Source: Phallusia fumigata
Lineage: Eukaryota > Chordata > Ascidiacea > Phlebobranchia > Ascidiidae
DNA length: 64,000 nt
Direction: 5' to 3'
Assembly (NCBI GenBank): GCA_008931825.1
Contig: QXVZ01032917.1
Location: forward strand, 134,655-198,654
The notes beneath the pieces were generated by a model, which did no database searches, had not been told where the DNA came from, and worked only from the letters and a program-made list of their open reading frames with translations. The position numbers were made by a program, and so were the translations under genes. Of the stretch, positions 1-11,116 are shown piece by piece. Position 1 is the first letter of the stretch. The number at the start of each line of letters is the position of its first letter.

Positions 1-1663
1 AACAATCATGCCTTTTGAAGCATTGTACACAAATTTTACAAACACATTTTTAGAAAAAAACGTGCTTAGGTCGATTTAAAATTAAGGTTTTCCAACTTAT
101 TATTGCTGAAATAGTGATGTAGCTAATTTGCTTAAAACCGCCCTGTTTTAACAACCCTTTGTGTTGTAAAAATGGCTAAATACAATAACGTTTGGTATTT
201 CGTATCAGCTAATGACAACGTTAACTTGGCGTCAGTTGATATACCTGCTTCTCCATGCATAAAAGAAAATACGCCTTAATCAATTGGTCAAAAAAAGGAC
301 TCTTAAAAATGGCAAATCCAAAAAGCAATGATGTGAAACTTATGACAATCGCCGCTGGTAAAATCCATTTGAAGTCGCGCAGGAGCTGAAGTTTTATCGT
401 TATCACGTGACGCAACCCTACTCACTCTTCTGGGAATTCCCCATGCTGCTAAGTTGACTTTCGCGTGGTCCCGCCATTTTACGAACGGATATATTGCGCC
501 ATTGAGGCGAACTTTCGCAACAATACCTTTGTATTGATTACCCGGGCGAAACAGTAGTTTCTACAGGGCAAATTTCAACGTGTTTTGCGCAACACAACTT
601 TGTTATCGGTGTTTGTCTTGCAAATAGGCCGGTGACTGGTTTTGATGTGTCCAAAACTCTTAAAAACAGTATCTGCCATGATTCAGGGCGCAACTAGCTG
701 GAAATTTTAGGTTTTTACAAATGTTTGGGTTTTAGCCTGTAAAAGAAAAAAACTATTTGGTTGAGAGTGTCTTTTTACATAAGTGATTTACTTTCTCATT
801 GTGTCTAATGTACGACTCAAGCGGGGACGATAATTGAAATGAACGTATTTGTAACTTGCATAACACCTTCCTAGCGCCCGTGTCCTTAAGGAATGTTTAG
901 TTTTGTCAATGATGTACTTCATTTTTAACAGCTACATTTTGTTCGTAATTTGGTTACCAGTTTTACGCCAAACGGAATCTGTATCTAATTTTTCCAACCT
1001 GGCAAAGCAAAATATTTTTCCCTTTTTAATTTAGTGTTAAAAATGTGGCAAACAAACAATTTCAATGCATGAAGCAAATTTAAAAGTATGTTGATGGAAA
1101 GATGCACACTGGACTGAAATAACTTTTCTGCATATCTTTCAAGACATAAAATTTGCCCAAACGAATTTGTTACTTCTTGCGCGGTAAAAACGTAGTAGAA
1201 CTCCAAAGTACTTTCTCGGGAACATTAGACATTGTGCAAAAAAAACACAAGGGACCGTGTTCTTATTTTCATGACTATGCCAACAACAGAAAATGTATGC
1301 CACGTTCCCTAAGAATATTCATGTACTAATTAGTAGGCCAAACGCCATGTACTTTATGCATGTAACATTGATTTTGCAGAAAATTACTGTTGTACTACAT
1401 GTAAATTAGAAAAACAAATTTCTGTGCAAAGTAGAAACAGTACTATAAGTTTTAGCAAAACCATTTGGTCAAATCTTGTCAGAGAAGAAATCATTTGAAA
1501 GTAAGTGTTTGCAAAAATTGATACATTTCTTGAAACTGGAGGACACTGACTTTCAACCAGCCTAATACACATGAACACCATGCAACAAATGTTAACAAAA
1601 GTGCAGGCTACTGAGATGAGAAACAGTATTTGGTTCTTTTAGGAAGGCAGCATTGTGGTGTTT
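1..1663. other. 3' flank of the first IRF gene, no gene seen
   Basis: AT-rich sequence downstream of the stop codon of the minus-strand IRF gene. Only short reading frames without recognisable domains or paired splice sites occur here. Part of it next to 1664 must be the 3' UTR of that gene. Confidence 0.6.
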
Positions 1664-4600
1664 CTAGCCAATGCGAAGAAGTCTATCTAATGAGTTTTCA
1701 AGACTAAAAACAAGCATTGAATTCTGCTCGGAACTGAAGAGTGCATTAATCAGTTTGCGGGCAGCAACTGAAGTAATATTTACCATGACATGGCACTGTT
1801 GATCAGGTGATCGCGGCTTTGATCCAACATACAGTCGAAACTCGCAACTTGGACGGCTCCTGCCTTCAATGCGGCGTCGTAACACATCCTTCGCTAACTC
1901 CGTGTACGATATCAGCTGAACGGGCTTGTCGCGATAAAGTTTTATCGGTTCGTTGGACTTTCCAAGGTCGTAGTAAAACAGCACGCTCTGGGAGAGCCTT
2001 GTCACCCACAAGTTGGCGTGTTCGTCGCATTTCAGAGTGAAGCCTTGGTCAGTGCGCCTCAGGATCTCGGAGACATCTTTGTTTCTTCCATCATAGTTTG
2101 GCATTCTGTAGGTTGGATAGGCAAATAATTCTGAAAGGTTTTCTAAAGCAATAACAGCTTTATGCAGAGATTCATCCCCGTGAAAAATACGAAAACCCGC
2201 CAAGCAATCGAGTTGCTCGCAATAATTGTTTTCAGGATCCAACTGATCACTTCCGTCATATTTGATTGAAATATCGAAGAGTGACATTTCTCGCCCTGAG
2301 AATAACAATGAAATAAAAACAATGAAATAAATTAATGTCCACAAGCAAACTTGGTTTGGATTTTTGAGCCACCATAAACAGAGTAATTAGCTTCTTGAAT
2401 CCGGCACGACGTTGAAAACTATCGCTGACTCATTGTAAAGAATCGGTTTTTAACCAGCTTCGGAAACTTAACAAAAGTCCACTTGACAAAACTCGCTAAG
2501 TTGTTTTTTTCTCTTCAAAACAGGAAACACACATTGAAAATCTAGGCCCAGGAAAAAATTCAAATGGCTCACATTAAATCCATGACATCTAGGTAATACT
2601 GTTTACTTACATGTCATTTTAGGTAATACTCTTGCACTCAGGAACGTCAAACCATGGATTAAAAATCGTTTTACTTACTAGTGATGTTATATTCTTGAAC
2701 CCAGCGACCCAAAAACAATTCGGCTTCGAGAGAGTCGTTTGAACGCTCACTCTCAGTTGCCATTGGCACATAGACGAAATCGTTCGTTGACACAGCTAAC
2801 CGAAAAATAAAAATAAATTGTTAAACAGACACCATTTCAATGCCGGTTCGTGTAAAATTGCAAAATGTGCAAGCTAGAAAAGATGTGTTGGTAAAATGCA
2901 TGCGGGCGAAGTTATGTCTTTTAGAACCTCGTTATAGTTAACAAGGGGTTTAAGCAACATGAAGTCTTAGCGAGCTGAGTTCAAAATAAAAGGTCCTGAA
3001 TAAGCTAAAACGAATGTAAACAGTTAACAAGACATAAAAATGGGCCTTAACATACAAAAGCTTGTGACTAACCGCTAGCTGACCCGATCATCAAGTTGCT
3101 TTTTGCCAGATTTGCACTTGAAAGAATGTCGCCGTCTTCGACAGACAGATCAGAGTCGTGGTGCTGATTGGACGGCGTCGATAAATCGCTTCGAACTGCA
3201 GTTATGTCTTTAAGAGAACGTCGAAACAGTCTGCTGTCGCAGGCGTTTTTTAGTGCTCTCAAGTCCAGATCTCCAGGTGCACTTGTTAAACTGTGCCCGA
3301 CAGAAACCTAGGAACAAGGTTAGTGTTGCTGTAGGGGATGCGAAAACTCCAAGTTTTTTGGTGACTCTGGTGTCAGACTTTGTTTGTAGCATAAGATGTT
3401 ACCCGAGGTATCAACATTGACACAGGTACCGGTGCATCTTTTTGTAAGAGACCGATGTAAGTAAAAGTACACCTTTTAAGGCGAGGTTTAGTGTAATCAG
3501 TGTAAAAGCTTAACCTCTCACACACTATTGTTCGAAGTTGACCTCAAACTACGTGCGCAAACTATATTTTTATTTTTTACGAGCAGTTAAATCAAAATCT
3601 TGTGTTAATATACCTCCTCCATTTCTTGGGAACGTTGGGAGCTGGTAGATGGTTCTTCTGCAAAACATTCTGAACAAAATAAACCAATAAACAACATCCA
3701 CAGACAGTAAAGGCCTGTTATAAAATTTGAGTTGTTGTTGAAATTCATTTAAACTGCCAATTTTTTTTCTAAGCGCCCCTTAATCATAGCAAATGCAGCC
3801 AGAAGGGTGCTGATGTCCATGTTGAGAGCCACTGAACAAGAGCATAATTACCTTGTTTGTGTCTCTTTGCAGAAGATGTTTTTGATTTTTGATGTTTGGT
3901 ATAAACCTGATTGCTGCGTTTCGCCTTTCGGTTCTCTGCGAAAAAATAGCTGTAAATACTCTGGTGGTTAACACCTAAAAGTTTGAAGATAAATAATACT
4001 ATGTACTTTAAAAGTAATTTCAGAATCCTAATGGTCATCTATGGACGTGATTATTAATTTTTGATTGGTGTTAGTACTTATTGCAAAACAACAATCATAT
4101 ACTGGCAAGATACACAAAATTAATATCTGGTCTGTTGCTAAAAAAATTAGATTTAAAAACTTTAAGATCCAAAAAAGGTTTATACACCTTTTACTAAGGC
4201 AACTAAGAATGGGGACTAGACTAGAATTCGCAAAACATAATTTAAGCCTTTTTGTTTTAAATCTGCAAACAAAACATAATGTGAAACAGTTAGAGCGACG
4301 CTTGGGTTTCCCTGCGCATGGAACTCAAATCCAATGGAAATGATGGGTTGACCCAAACTTAAAGTCACCAACTCCAAATCATTGAAAAAATCAAATAAAA
4401 AATGATCCAATGAAATTGCAATGGTCCAGGTAGCTCAATGGTAGACTCATTGTGACCATTGGGTATGCCTAAAGTTATGGGGGATAAACTATAACATTTC
4501 ACCTTACATTATAATTTACACATTGTTTTCATAAAAAGTGTAGGATTTTAAATTTTGAATTTGAAAAAGTATTCCCAAAAACACAAAGTTATAAAGCAAC

Positions 4601-5145
4601 ACACAAATTAAACTTTAAAGTTATGATGATTCCAGCTATGTTGCACAATCAGTCTTTAATAAACATAATGGCAAACAACCATACATTAATCAAGAGGGGG
4701 CAGCATTTTACCTTTAACTTCCTTTGGTGTGAGTACTCTGTAAAACTTGCAGTTTCCAGTTTGTTGTTGGTTTACACTCTCCTTTGTTAGTTCTGTGAAA
4801 TCTTCTGATTTGTGCATGAGACATCGTAGATTTCTTTTATATTTGCTGTCATAAGAATTTTCTTCATCAAATTTGTCTCCATGTTTGGCCCAGGCCTACA
4901 GACAAAGTAAGTCATATCACAAAAAAACCGACAATAGATTGTGCATTTGAAATTACTTGAAATATTTTCCAGTGTTCTTTCCAATTCGGATCATGCATTT
5001 TTGTCCAAGGAATCTTAAAAATCTGTTTTTCCTTGTCAACCCACTCAACATCCACGAATGTGTTGTGCTCAACTTTCTCAATTATCCATTGACGAAGAGG
5101 CAGTTTGTAATCCAGCTCAACACTGGCTTCAGTTTGAAAACTCAT
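1664..5145 (-). CDS. IRF-like: Interferon regulatory factor family transcription factor, copy A
   Basis: Nuclear transcription factor of the IRF family, which binds GAAA-type IRF elements in innate immune and developmental promoters (family knowledge). Seven exons on the minus strand: 5145-4957, 4895-4712, 3935-3852, 3657-3614, 3307-3073, 2795-2679, 2295-1664, summing to 494 residues. Exons 1-2 (residues about 10-124) form the DNA-binding domain with the five-tryptophan pattern: LRQW, VEW, IPW, NWKEHW and AWAKH. Exon 3 is lysine/arginine-rich (NRKAKRSNQ) and may carry a nuclear localisation signal. Exons 4-6 are a low-complexity linker. Exon 7 (residues about 285-494) is an IRF association domain, with FRLYVGSKPRSP typical of that fold. 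All exon phases equal those of copy B, so the two arose by tandem duplication. The ATG in exon 1 lies just before the conserved domain. Confidence 0.9.
4422..4490 (+). repeat. tRNA-like 5' half (possible SINE head), in IRF-A intron 2
   Basis: The stretch TAGCTCAATGGTAGA is a good match to a tRNA D-arm/A box. It is followed by a CATTGTGACCATTG segment that could be an anticodon-arm relic. No convincing B box follows, so this is not a functional tRNA gene. It is most likely a decayed tRNA-derived SINE or tRNA pseudogene inside an intron. Confidence 0.35.
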
Positions 5146-7407
5146 AATTTGTTTTAATAATCAATCTTGGTTTAGATTTTCAATCGTTTTCGTTGATTAT
5201 TTTTATTTTTATAAAGCTCCACCCTAAGTACAACCAACTAACAAGCAAATAAGCTTACATGTGTATATTTTGTTCTTGCATTTATTGCATAGCTGCATGA
5301 ATTTATACTAACAAACAAACGAGCTAAGTAAAAACAAGAGCCGCGTGAAATGAGCAGCTTCTCCCGGTTAGTATTTATTTATAGTAATTCTTACACCTCG
5401 CCTGCATTTTGCTCGCCCACCTCATCTTACCATTTTTGAGGAACCTTGAAATGAACGTCAACATTCTGTAAACTGGTTTTCTCAGTCGAAACTTCATTTT
5501 CTGCGTTGGGAAAATCCCACATGGAAATGCGGATTTGGTTTGTTGCGCAGGTTAGTCATGCGTCAAACCTAGTCAAGTGGAACGAAAGATTTTTTAAATT
5601 TACTTTTTGAAAGGCATGTAAACAAATAACAATTTTTATGTTGTGTGCTAAACATGCTAACAAAGGCTGCTGCAACCGAACGGTGGGTCTTTCTGATGTT
5701 ATAAACTCGGTGTAAGTAATGCCATTACACGCTTAATTTATCACACCGAATATTTAGTTGGTGGTTGCTCATCTTGCTAACCTATCGGATTTCTCTTTAT
5801 TAAGAGAATGACGTCAAAGATTTAACTCATGGAAGCACAGAAAACCGAGGCGGAATTAGCAGAAACTCCTTTGCAAGTACAGTGGGTTACGCTAATCTGA
5901 GTTGATCATTCGAACGTGGTAAATGTAGTTTCAAGTATCTGCGGTTTCCTTGCAACATACAGGTCACTCCGTACGAATATGTAATTCACCCGCTACGTTA
6001 CCGCATACAGTTACGATCGAACATCCACATTTAAAAAAAATGTACAACAAAACAGGAAACAACGGTAATCAATAGGGAACATCAATACAACTGTAAAATG
6101 TACAGAATGCTTATCATACGAATCTCGCGAATAAGGCAGAGTTTCGGGGTATTCCCCCCCCAATTTGAATATTATTTTGACGTTGATGGTACATTATGTA
6201 CAGCGGGTGTTTAAAATCGTTGCGGGGTTTCTGCAGGAAGTGGTATTTGCATCATGTAACTTGTTAGAAAAAGAACTAGGGGTCAGTGCTTGAAGGCCCT
6301 TGTATAAAATTCTAAATGTTTTGACTCAAGCCATACAATTTACCAGTACTATATATTGTCTGGGGCAGGTGTACATATTTGCAACACTTTTTTGAATTTT
6401 CCATACCGATAGTACATTTGTATGCTGTCCGTCGGTATATACAGTGCTTCTCAGTAAGATAAAAAAAGTAAAGACCATCACATGTACTTACAAGCGAAAG
6501 TGCGGAACTGAAACGCGATGTATTATTCCGAGCTAATACACAACTTCGAACAAAAAGTCATAACCGGGTACTTTTCATGCGCTGGGTGCAACAACTACGT
6601 GATTATTAAATGTTGTACCATGTGGGATTAAAAGTTAATTGGCACGGATTAACATAATGCTCAGTAGGGGAATACGACCATCACTCTTTGTGGTCTAAAA
6701 ATGCTCAGATTTGAAATTCTTCAATGTTATATGGGTTTTAAATAAAAGTGAATTTGTAGGAGAAAAGTAATCACCAAGAGGGCGATACATGTAATGTTTG
6801 GTGCGCACTCTGCATCAACTTAAGTGAAAAAAGTGCGAATTTAATCTTGTTTACAGTTAACAAATTCATTCACCTTTGTTTGTACAGGGATGGGCACATT
6901 TTCTACCTGACTCCTTAGCTGTTTACCGTCGATTACCCGATCAGCCAGTGTCAACGCTTTAGTGGGCCTACATATTATCCAAAACTCGTCAGTTTTACGC
7001 GCTTGGTGACAAAGGGTGATCGCCGCAACCAATACAAAGAAACAAACACAAAATTAGTGTACGTGCAGTTTTACCCGCGTTGTGGTTTGTAACAAGCAGC
7101 GCCTTACTAAACACTAGGTGCAAAGGATGCTAATACAAAACCGAATGAGTGTTCGATTTGCATCGACACAGAACTGGTCAGGTGGGCTTTTATACTGTTA
7201 CACAAACCATCAATAGTGGTTTGGATGTGTAACTTTAAGCCAATTTAACCGAAAAAATGCTGAGAAAAGAATTGTGCATTTTGTCTTCGACAAACACGTG
7301 AGTTGATGTCAGCATAGAGAATTAGAGTCTTGTCATTTGGGTCGTTTGTTCAAAAACATAAACGATGTTATGGATACAGTATTTGACAAACCTGAAGGTT
7401 TTAAGGC
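5146..7407. other. Intergenic DNA between the two IRF genes
   Basis: Holds the upstream region of IRF-A and the 3' flank of IRF-B. I see no gene, no long repeat and no RNA gene. Any promoter elements of IRF-A should lie in the few hundred bases above 5145, but none can be named from sequence alone. Confidence 0.55.
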
Positions 7408-10400
7408 CTACAGCATTCTCAAAAGATTATCTAGTGAGTTTTGCTGACTAAAGGCCAGCATGGAGTTTTGCCCAGAGCCAAACATCGCTTCGACCATTTT
7501 TAACGCAGCATCCGCCAAAATATTTACCATAACAGGGCACTGCTGGCCAGGCGATCGCGGCTTCGATCCAACATACAGTCGAAACTCGCAACTTGGACGG
7601 CTCCTGCCTTCATTGCGGCGTCGTAACACATCCTTAGCCAAATCCACGTACGATATCAGCTGAACGGGCTTGTAACGATCAAGTTTGATCGGTTCGTTGG
7701 ACTTTCCTAAGTCGTAGTAAAACAGCACGCTCTGGGAGAGCCTTGTCACCCACAAGTTGGCGTGCTCGTCGCATTTTAGAGTAAAGCCTTGGTCAGTGCG
7801 CCTCAGGATCTCGGAGACAGTGCCATTGGCTCCGATGTATTTGGGCATCACATGTGGTTGGTAGCTAAATACCTCCTTGGGTACCGACTGTTGAAAGGCT
7901 TCCATAATAGCTCGCTGCATCGGCTCATCGCCGTAGAAAATGCGTATACCAGCGAAGCAGTTGAGTTGCTCGTAGGCCACCAGTTGTCCGTCGTATTTAA
8001 TTGCAACATCAAAAAGAAACATTTCGTCCCCTGCGGACAAATAGTATGTTCGGTTAGCGTGAAGTAAAACATTGTTGTTGTACCAATGTGATATAACAAA
8101 ACTTTTGCTTCTATTAGAAATTTGCGTCATATAAACCTGTAACGTAATGACCGGTTGAAAGCAAATTTAGAATTCTCCTAGTACTGTTGTACGTCAATTA
8201 TGAGTGAACGTGTTAGTGTGACAGATACATCCAAACCAGGGGTGTCCACCCTATTTGGCCGAAGGGCCACATGCGATTCGCAAGTTATTTCGCAGGCCAC
8301 TTTACGACATTGAATTTTGTATTCAACTTTATACTTTCAATTGGCGCAAAAACGACAAAATATTGGATTTAATAAAATTCCATTCTCTGTATGTGTTCCA
8401 CCCGTTCGTACAACAGTTAAAAAATAGAACAGCTACGTTGTGCACGTTTTTTTGGTCGATCACGAATGTGTTAAAGCAAATGACATAAAACATGATTCCG
8501 TGAAAAAATGGCATTTGTTGTGCGAAAGAAATCAAAGAGTACTTGCATTAAAAAATTGACATAGTGAGCCAGAGAAGGACTTAAGATTGTGTTGAAAAAT
8601 TTGCTGGTAAAAAAAACAAAAAGAAAACTTGGGAAACAATTGTGTGAATTCTATCAGGAAATTAGATGTTAATTAGGCAAGTTTAAACGACATTTCAAAA
8701 ACAATTGTCGCGGGCCACATGAAACATCTCCACGAACCACATGTAGCACGCGGACCACGGATTGGGCACCCTTAACCTAAACAAAACTAAACTAAAACCT
8801 AATCAAACGTTTGTGTGGATTTCTATGATTTCTATGGCCAAACAGACAACGAAATGACTCACAAGGGATTTCGAAGTTTCCAACCAACTCTTTAATGGAC
8901 AGTTTTGCCTGTGGAGGAACTTCCTGATGTTGGAATGTCGGTTCGGCTCCAATCGACATCGGCGAGTCGTCATACTTGCTTACTGCTGGTGCTGAATCAA
9001 ATATAAAAAAAACAAGTTCCTTCCGTCAGGTGTCTAACGCCCCAAAACCAAAAAAGAGAAAAAAACAGAGTGAAAACAATGTCTCCCCTTGAGGAACGTG
9101 ACCCATAAAAAATACTAATGGTTTATAGGAGTCCATGTTTTAAAAGTCTTCTTTATTTTTTTGCGGCCTATCTAATAAAAACTCATTAAAACTAATGAGA
9201 AATACATTAAAGAATTGACGTCTAATGAACACTGCAGTAATTTTGAACGTTGGTTTTTCAATGTCATATTCATGTTGATCACGAATTAGCCTTAGTGGGC
9301 AAAAAGTCAAAACCATTATTTACCAGTGGTAGAGCTGAACATCAAATTGCTTTTCGATAAATTTCCAATAGAAGGGTCTTCGTCCTCGACGCCGACGGCC
9401 AGGCCGAACTCGTAGTCGTGATTGGTCGACGGATTTGTGGCTGATCGCACGTCATTGAGCGAACGTTGGAAAAGTCCGTCGTTTTGGACGTTGCTAAGCG
9501 CTACTGGCGAGTTTAAATTTATACCGTTCGGTTGAACGTTTGTCAAGTTTCGGTAGATGGGAGATTCAGGGCCTGGATTGGACTGATCCACCAGCATTGG
9601 GCCTTGGGCGAACGACTGCAATACAACAACAGTATTTCCTTTACTGCAGGGCGCCAAACAGTTTCCGCCTATTCAAAAGTCATTTGTGATCGTCACAGGT
9701 ACCATAGCGACAATAACGTTGAGTCATTGTAAAGTGCATTTTCGATCATTTTGAAAATAAGGAGCAAAGGCTTAATTCAAATGTTCAAACAGAGGGTTAA
9801 TAAAGGATACAGTGGGCACAATAGGTAGGCCTACATACAAGTTAAAAATTTGTAAACTGTTTTCCAGCTGTAAATGTTTTTAATTTTAACAAACATCCTG
9901 TGGACAATAAAAAAAACGTTTGCAGAAAATTTAATATTGGGGTCAACAAAACAGCAAGCATAACTTGACAGATGAGACCATGGTATTGTTTGTACCTGCT
10001 GCATCGCTCCATGCACTTGGTAGTTTGGGGCCATTTCTTGAGCCGCTTGACCTGCGAGTACCAAAGACAAACATTTGTGTAACTAAATCCACACATCGGA
10101 CAGGAATTCGTGAGCATTATTCTGAAACACTATTGATATATGACCTTTGTCCCAATAGCCGAGCCTCTATTTACCCAAAACAAATCATGAAACCCGACTA
10201 CAGGGCTTTTGTGATAAACCTGAAACACCACAGATGGTAACAAAATTAGCAAACATAGTTATCACATAGGACCACTTTAACTTACTTTGCTGCTGCTTGA
10301 TGTCTGGAACTTTGGATGGTTTTGAATCATGGTGATGTTGACTGCTGCCTTTTTTCTTTAGTCTGTTCTTCTCTGTGAATAAGAACAATACATTATTGTG

Positions 10401-11116
10401 TTGTCCTGCTTATAAACCAAGCGGCTTAAATCATTTTTTAAGGTGCATTTTTGCAACTTTTTGTGTAATGTATTTTACCTCGAACTTCCTCCCGTCTAAG
10501 CACCCGATAAATCTTATAGTTTCCAGTTTGTTGGGACATTGCACTTGACTCTGTCATTTCCTCAAAATCGACTGATTTGTGCAAAGCGCACCGAAAGTTT
10601 CCTTTGAGTTTTTTCTCGTCTGGAGGATTTGCTTCATCATACTTGTCTTTGTGTTTGGCCCAGGCCTATCAATATAATAGGTGTTGAATTGGAAAACAGA
10701 TTAAGAATTGTTAAACTATTCAATCACAACTAACTGATTAAGAAAATAGACTAGTGTTTCAACCACCTTATTTTTAAATGCAAACTTTTGACAACACACA
10801 TATTTCTACACAAAAAAATAGTTTTGATCTGTACTAAATGTAAGAGAGCAAAAAAATTGGTATATCATATTTTGCTTACACGAAAGATTTCAAAGTGTTC
10901 ATTCCATTTAGGATGATGTTTTTGTGTCCACGGAATTTTAAAAATCGCCTTTTCTTGGTCAATCCATTCCACTCCAAGGAAAGCCTGTTGGTCAATTTTG
11001 TTGATGAGCCATTGACGAAGTGGAAGTTTATACTCCTGTTCAATTTGAGCCTTCGTTTGGGGATTCATATTTTGGTTTCTTGAAAACCAATTCTGCAAAG
11101 CAGCCACTTGAGGCAT
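7408..11116 (-). CDS. IRF-like: Interferon regulatory factor family transcription factor, copy B
   Basis: Second IRF gene in head-to-tail tandem with copy A. Seven exons: 11116-10880, 10665-10479, 10372-10286, 10051-9996, 9615-9324, 8991-8863, 8030-7408, giving 536 residues. The start chosen is the first ATG of exon 1 (MPQVAALQNW); a second ATG 16 codons later (MNPQTKAQ) is possible. The DNA-binding domain covers about residues 28-141 with tryptophans in LRQW, VEW, IPW, KWNEHF and AWAKH. Exon 3 has the basic run KNRLKKKG and a histidine triplet. Exon 5 is a serine/asparagine-rich linker. The IRF association domain (about residues 330-536) contains LFDVAIKYDG, EILRRTDQGFTL and CEFRLYVGS. A splice-acceptor-like TTACAG lies five bases before the ATG, which may be a trans-splice site. 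Intron 6 contains a hAT-like MITE. Confidence 0.92.
8237..8774. mobile_element. hAT-like non-autonomous element (MITE), about 538 bp
   Basis: Begins CAGGGGTGTCCACCC and ends GGGCACCCTTA, an imperfect terminal inverted repeat of the hAT type. It is flanked by ATCCAAAC (8229-8236) and ACCTAAAC (8775-8782), a 6/8 match expected of an old 8-bp target duplication. Internal near-termini share gggccacat-like motifs in inverted orientation. No transposase frame is present. It sits in intron 6 of IRF-B. Confidence 0.65.
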
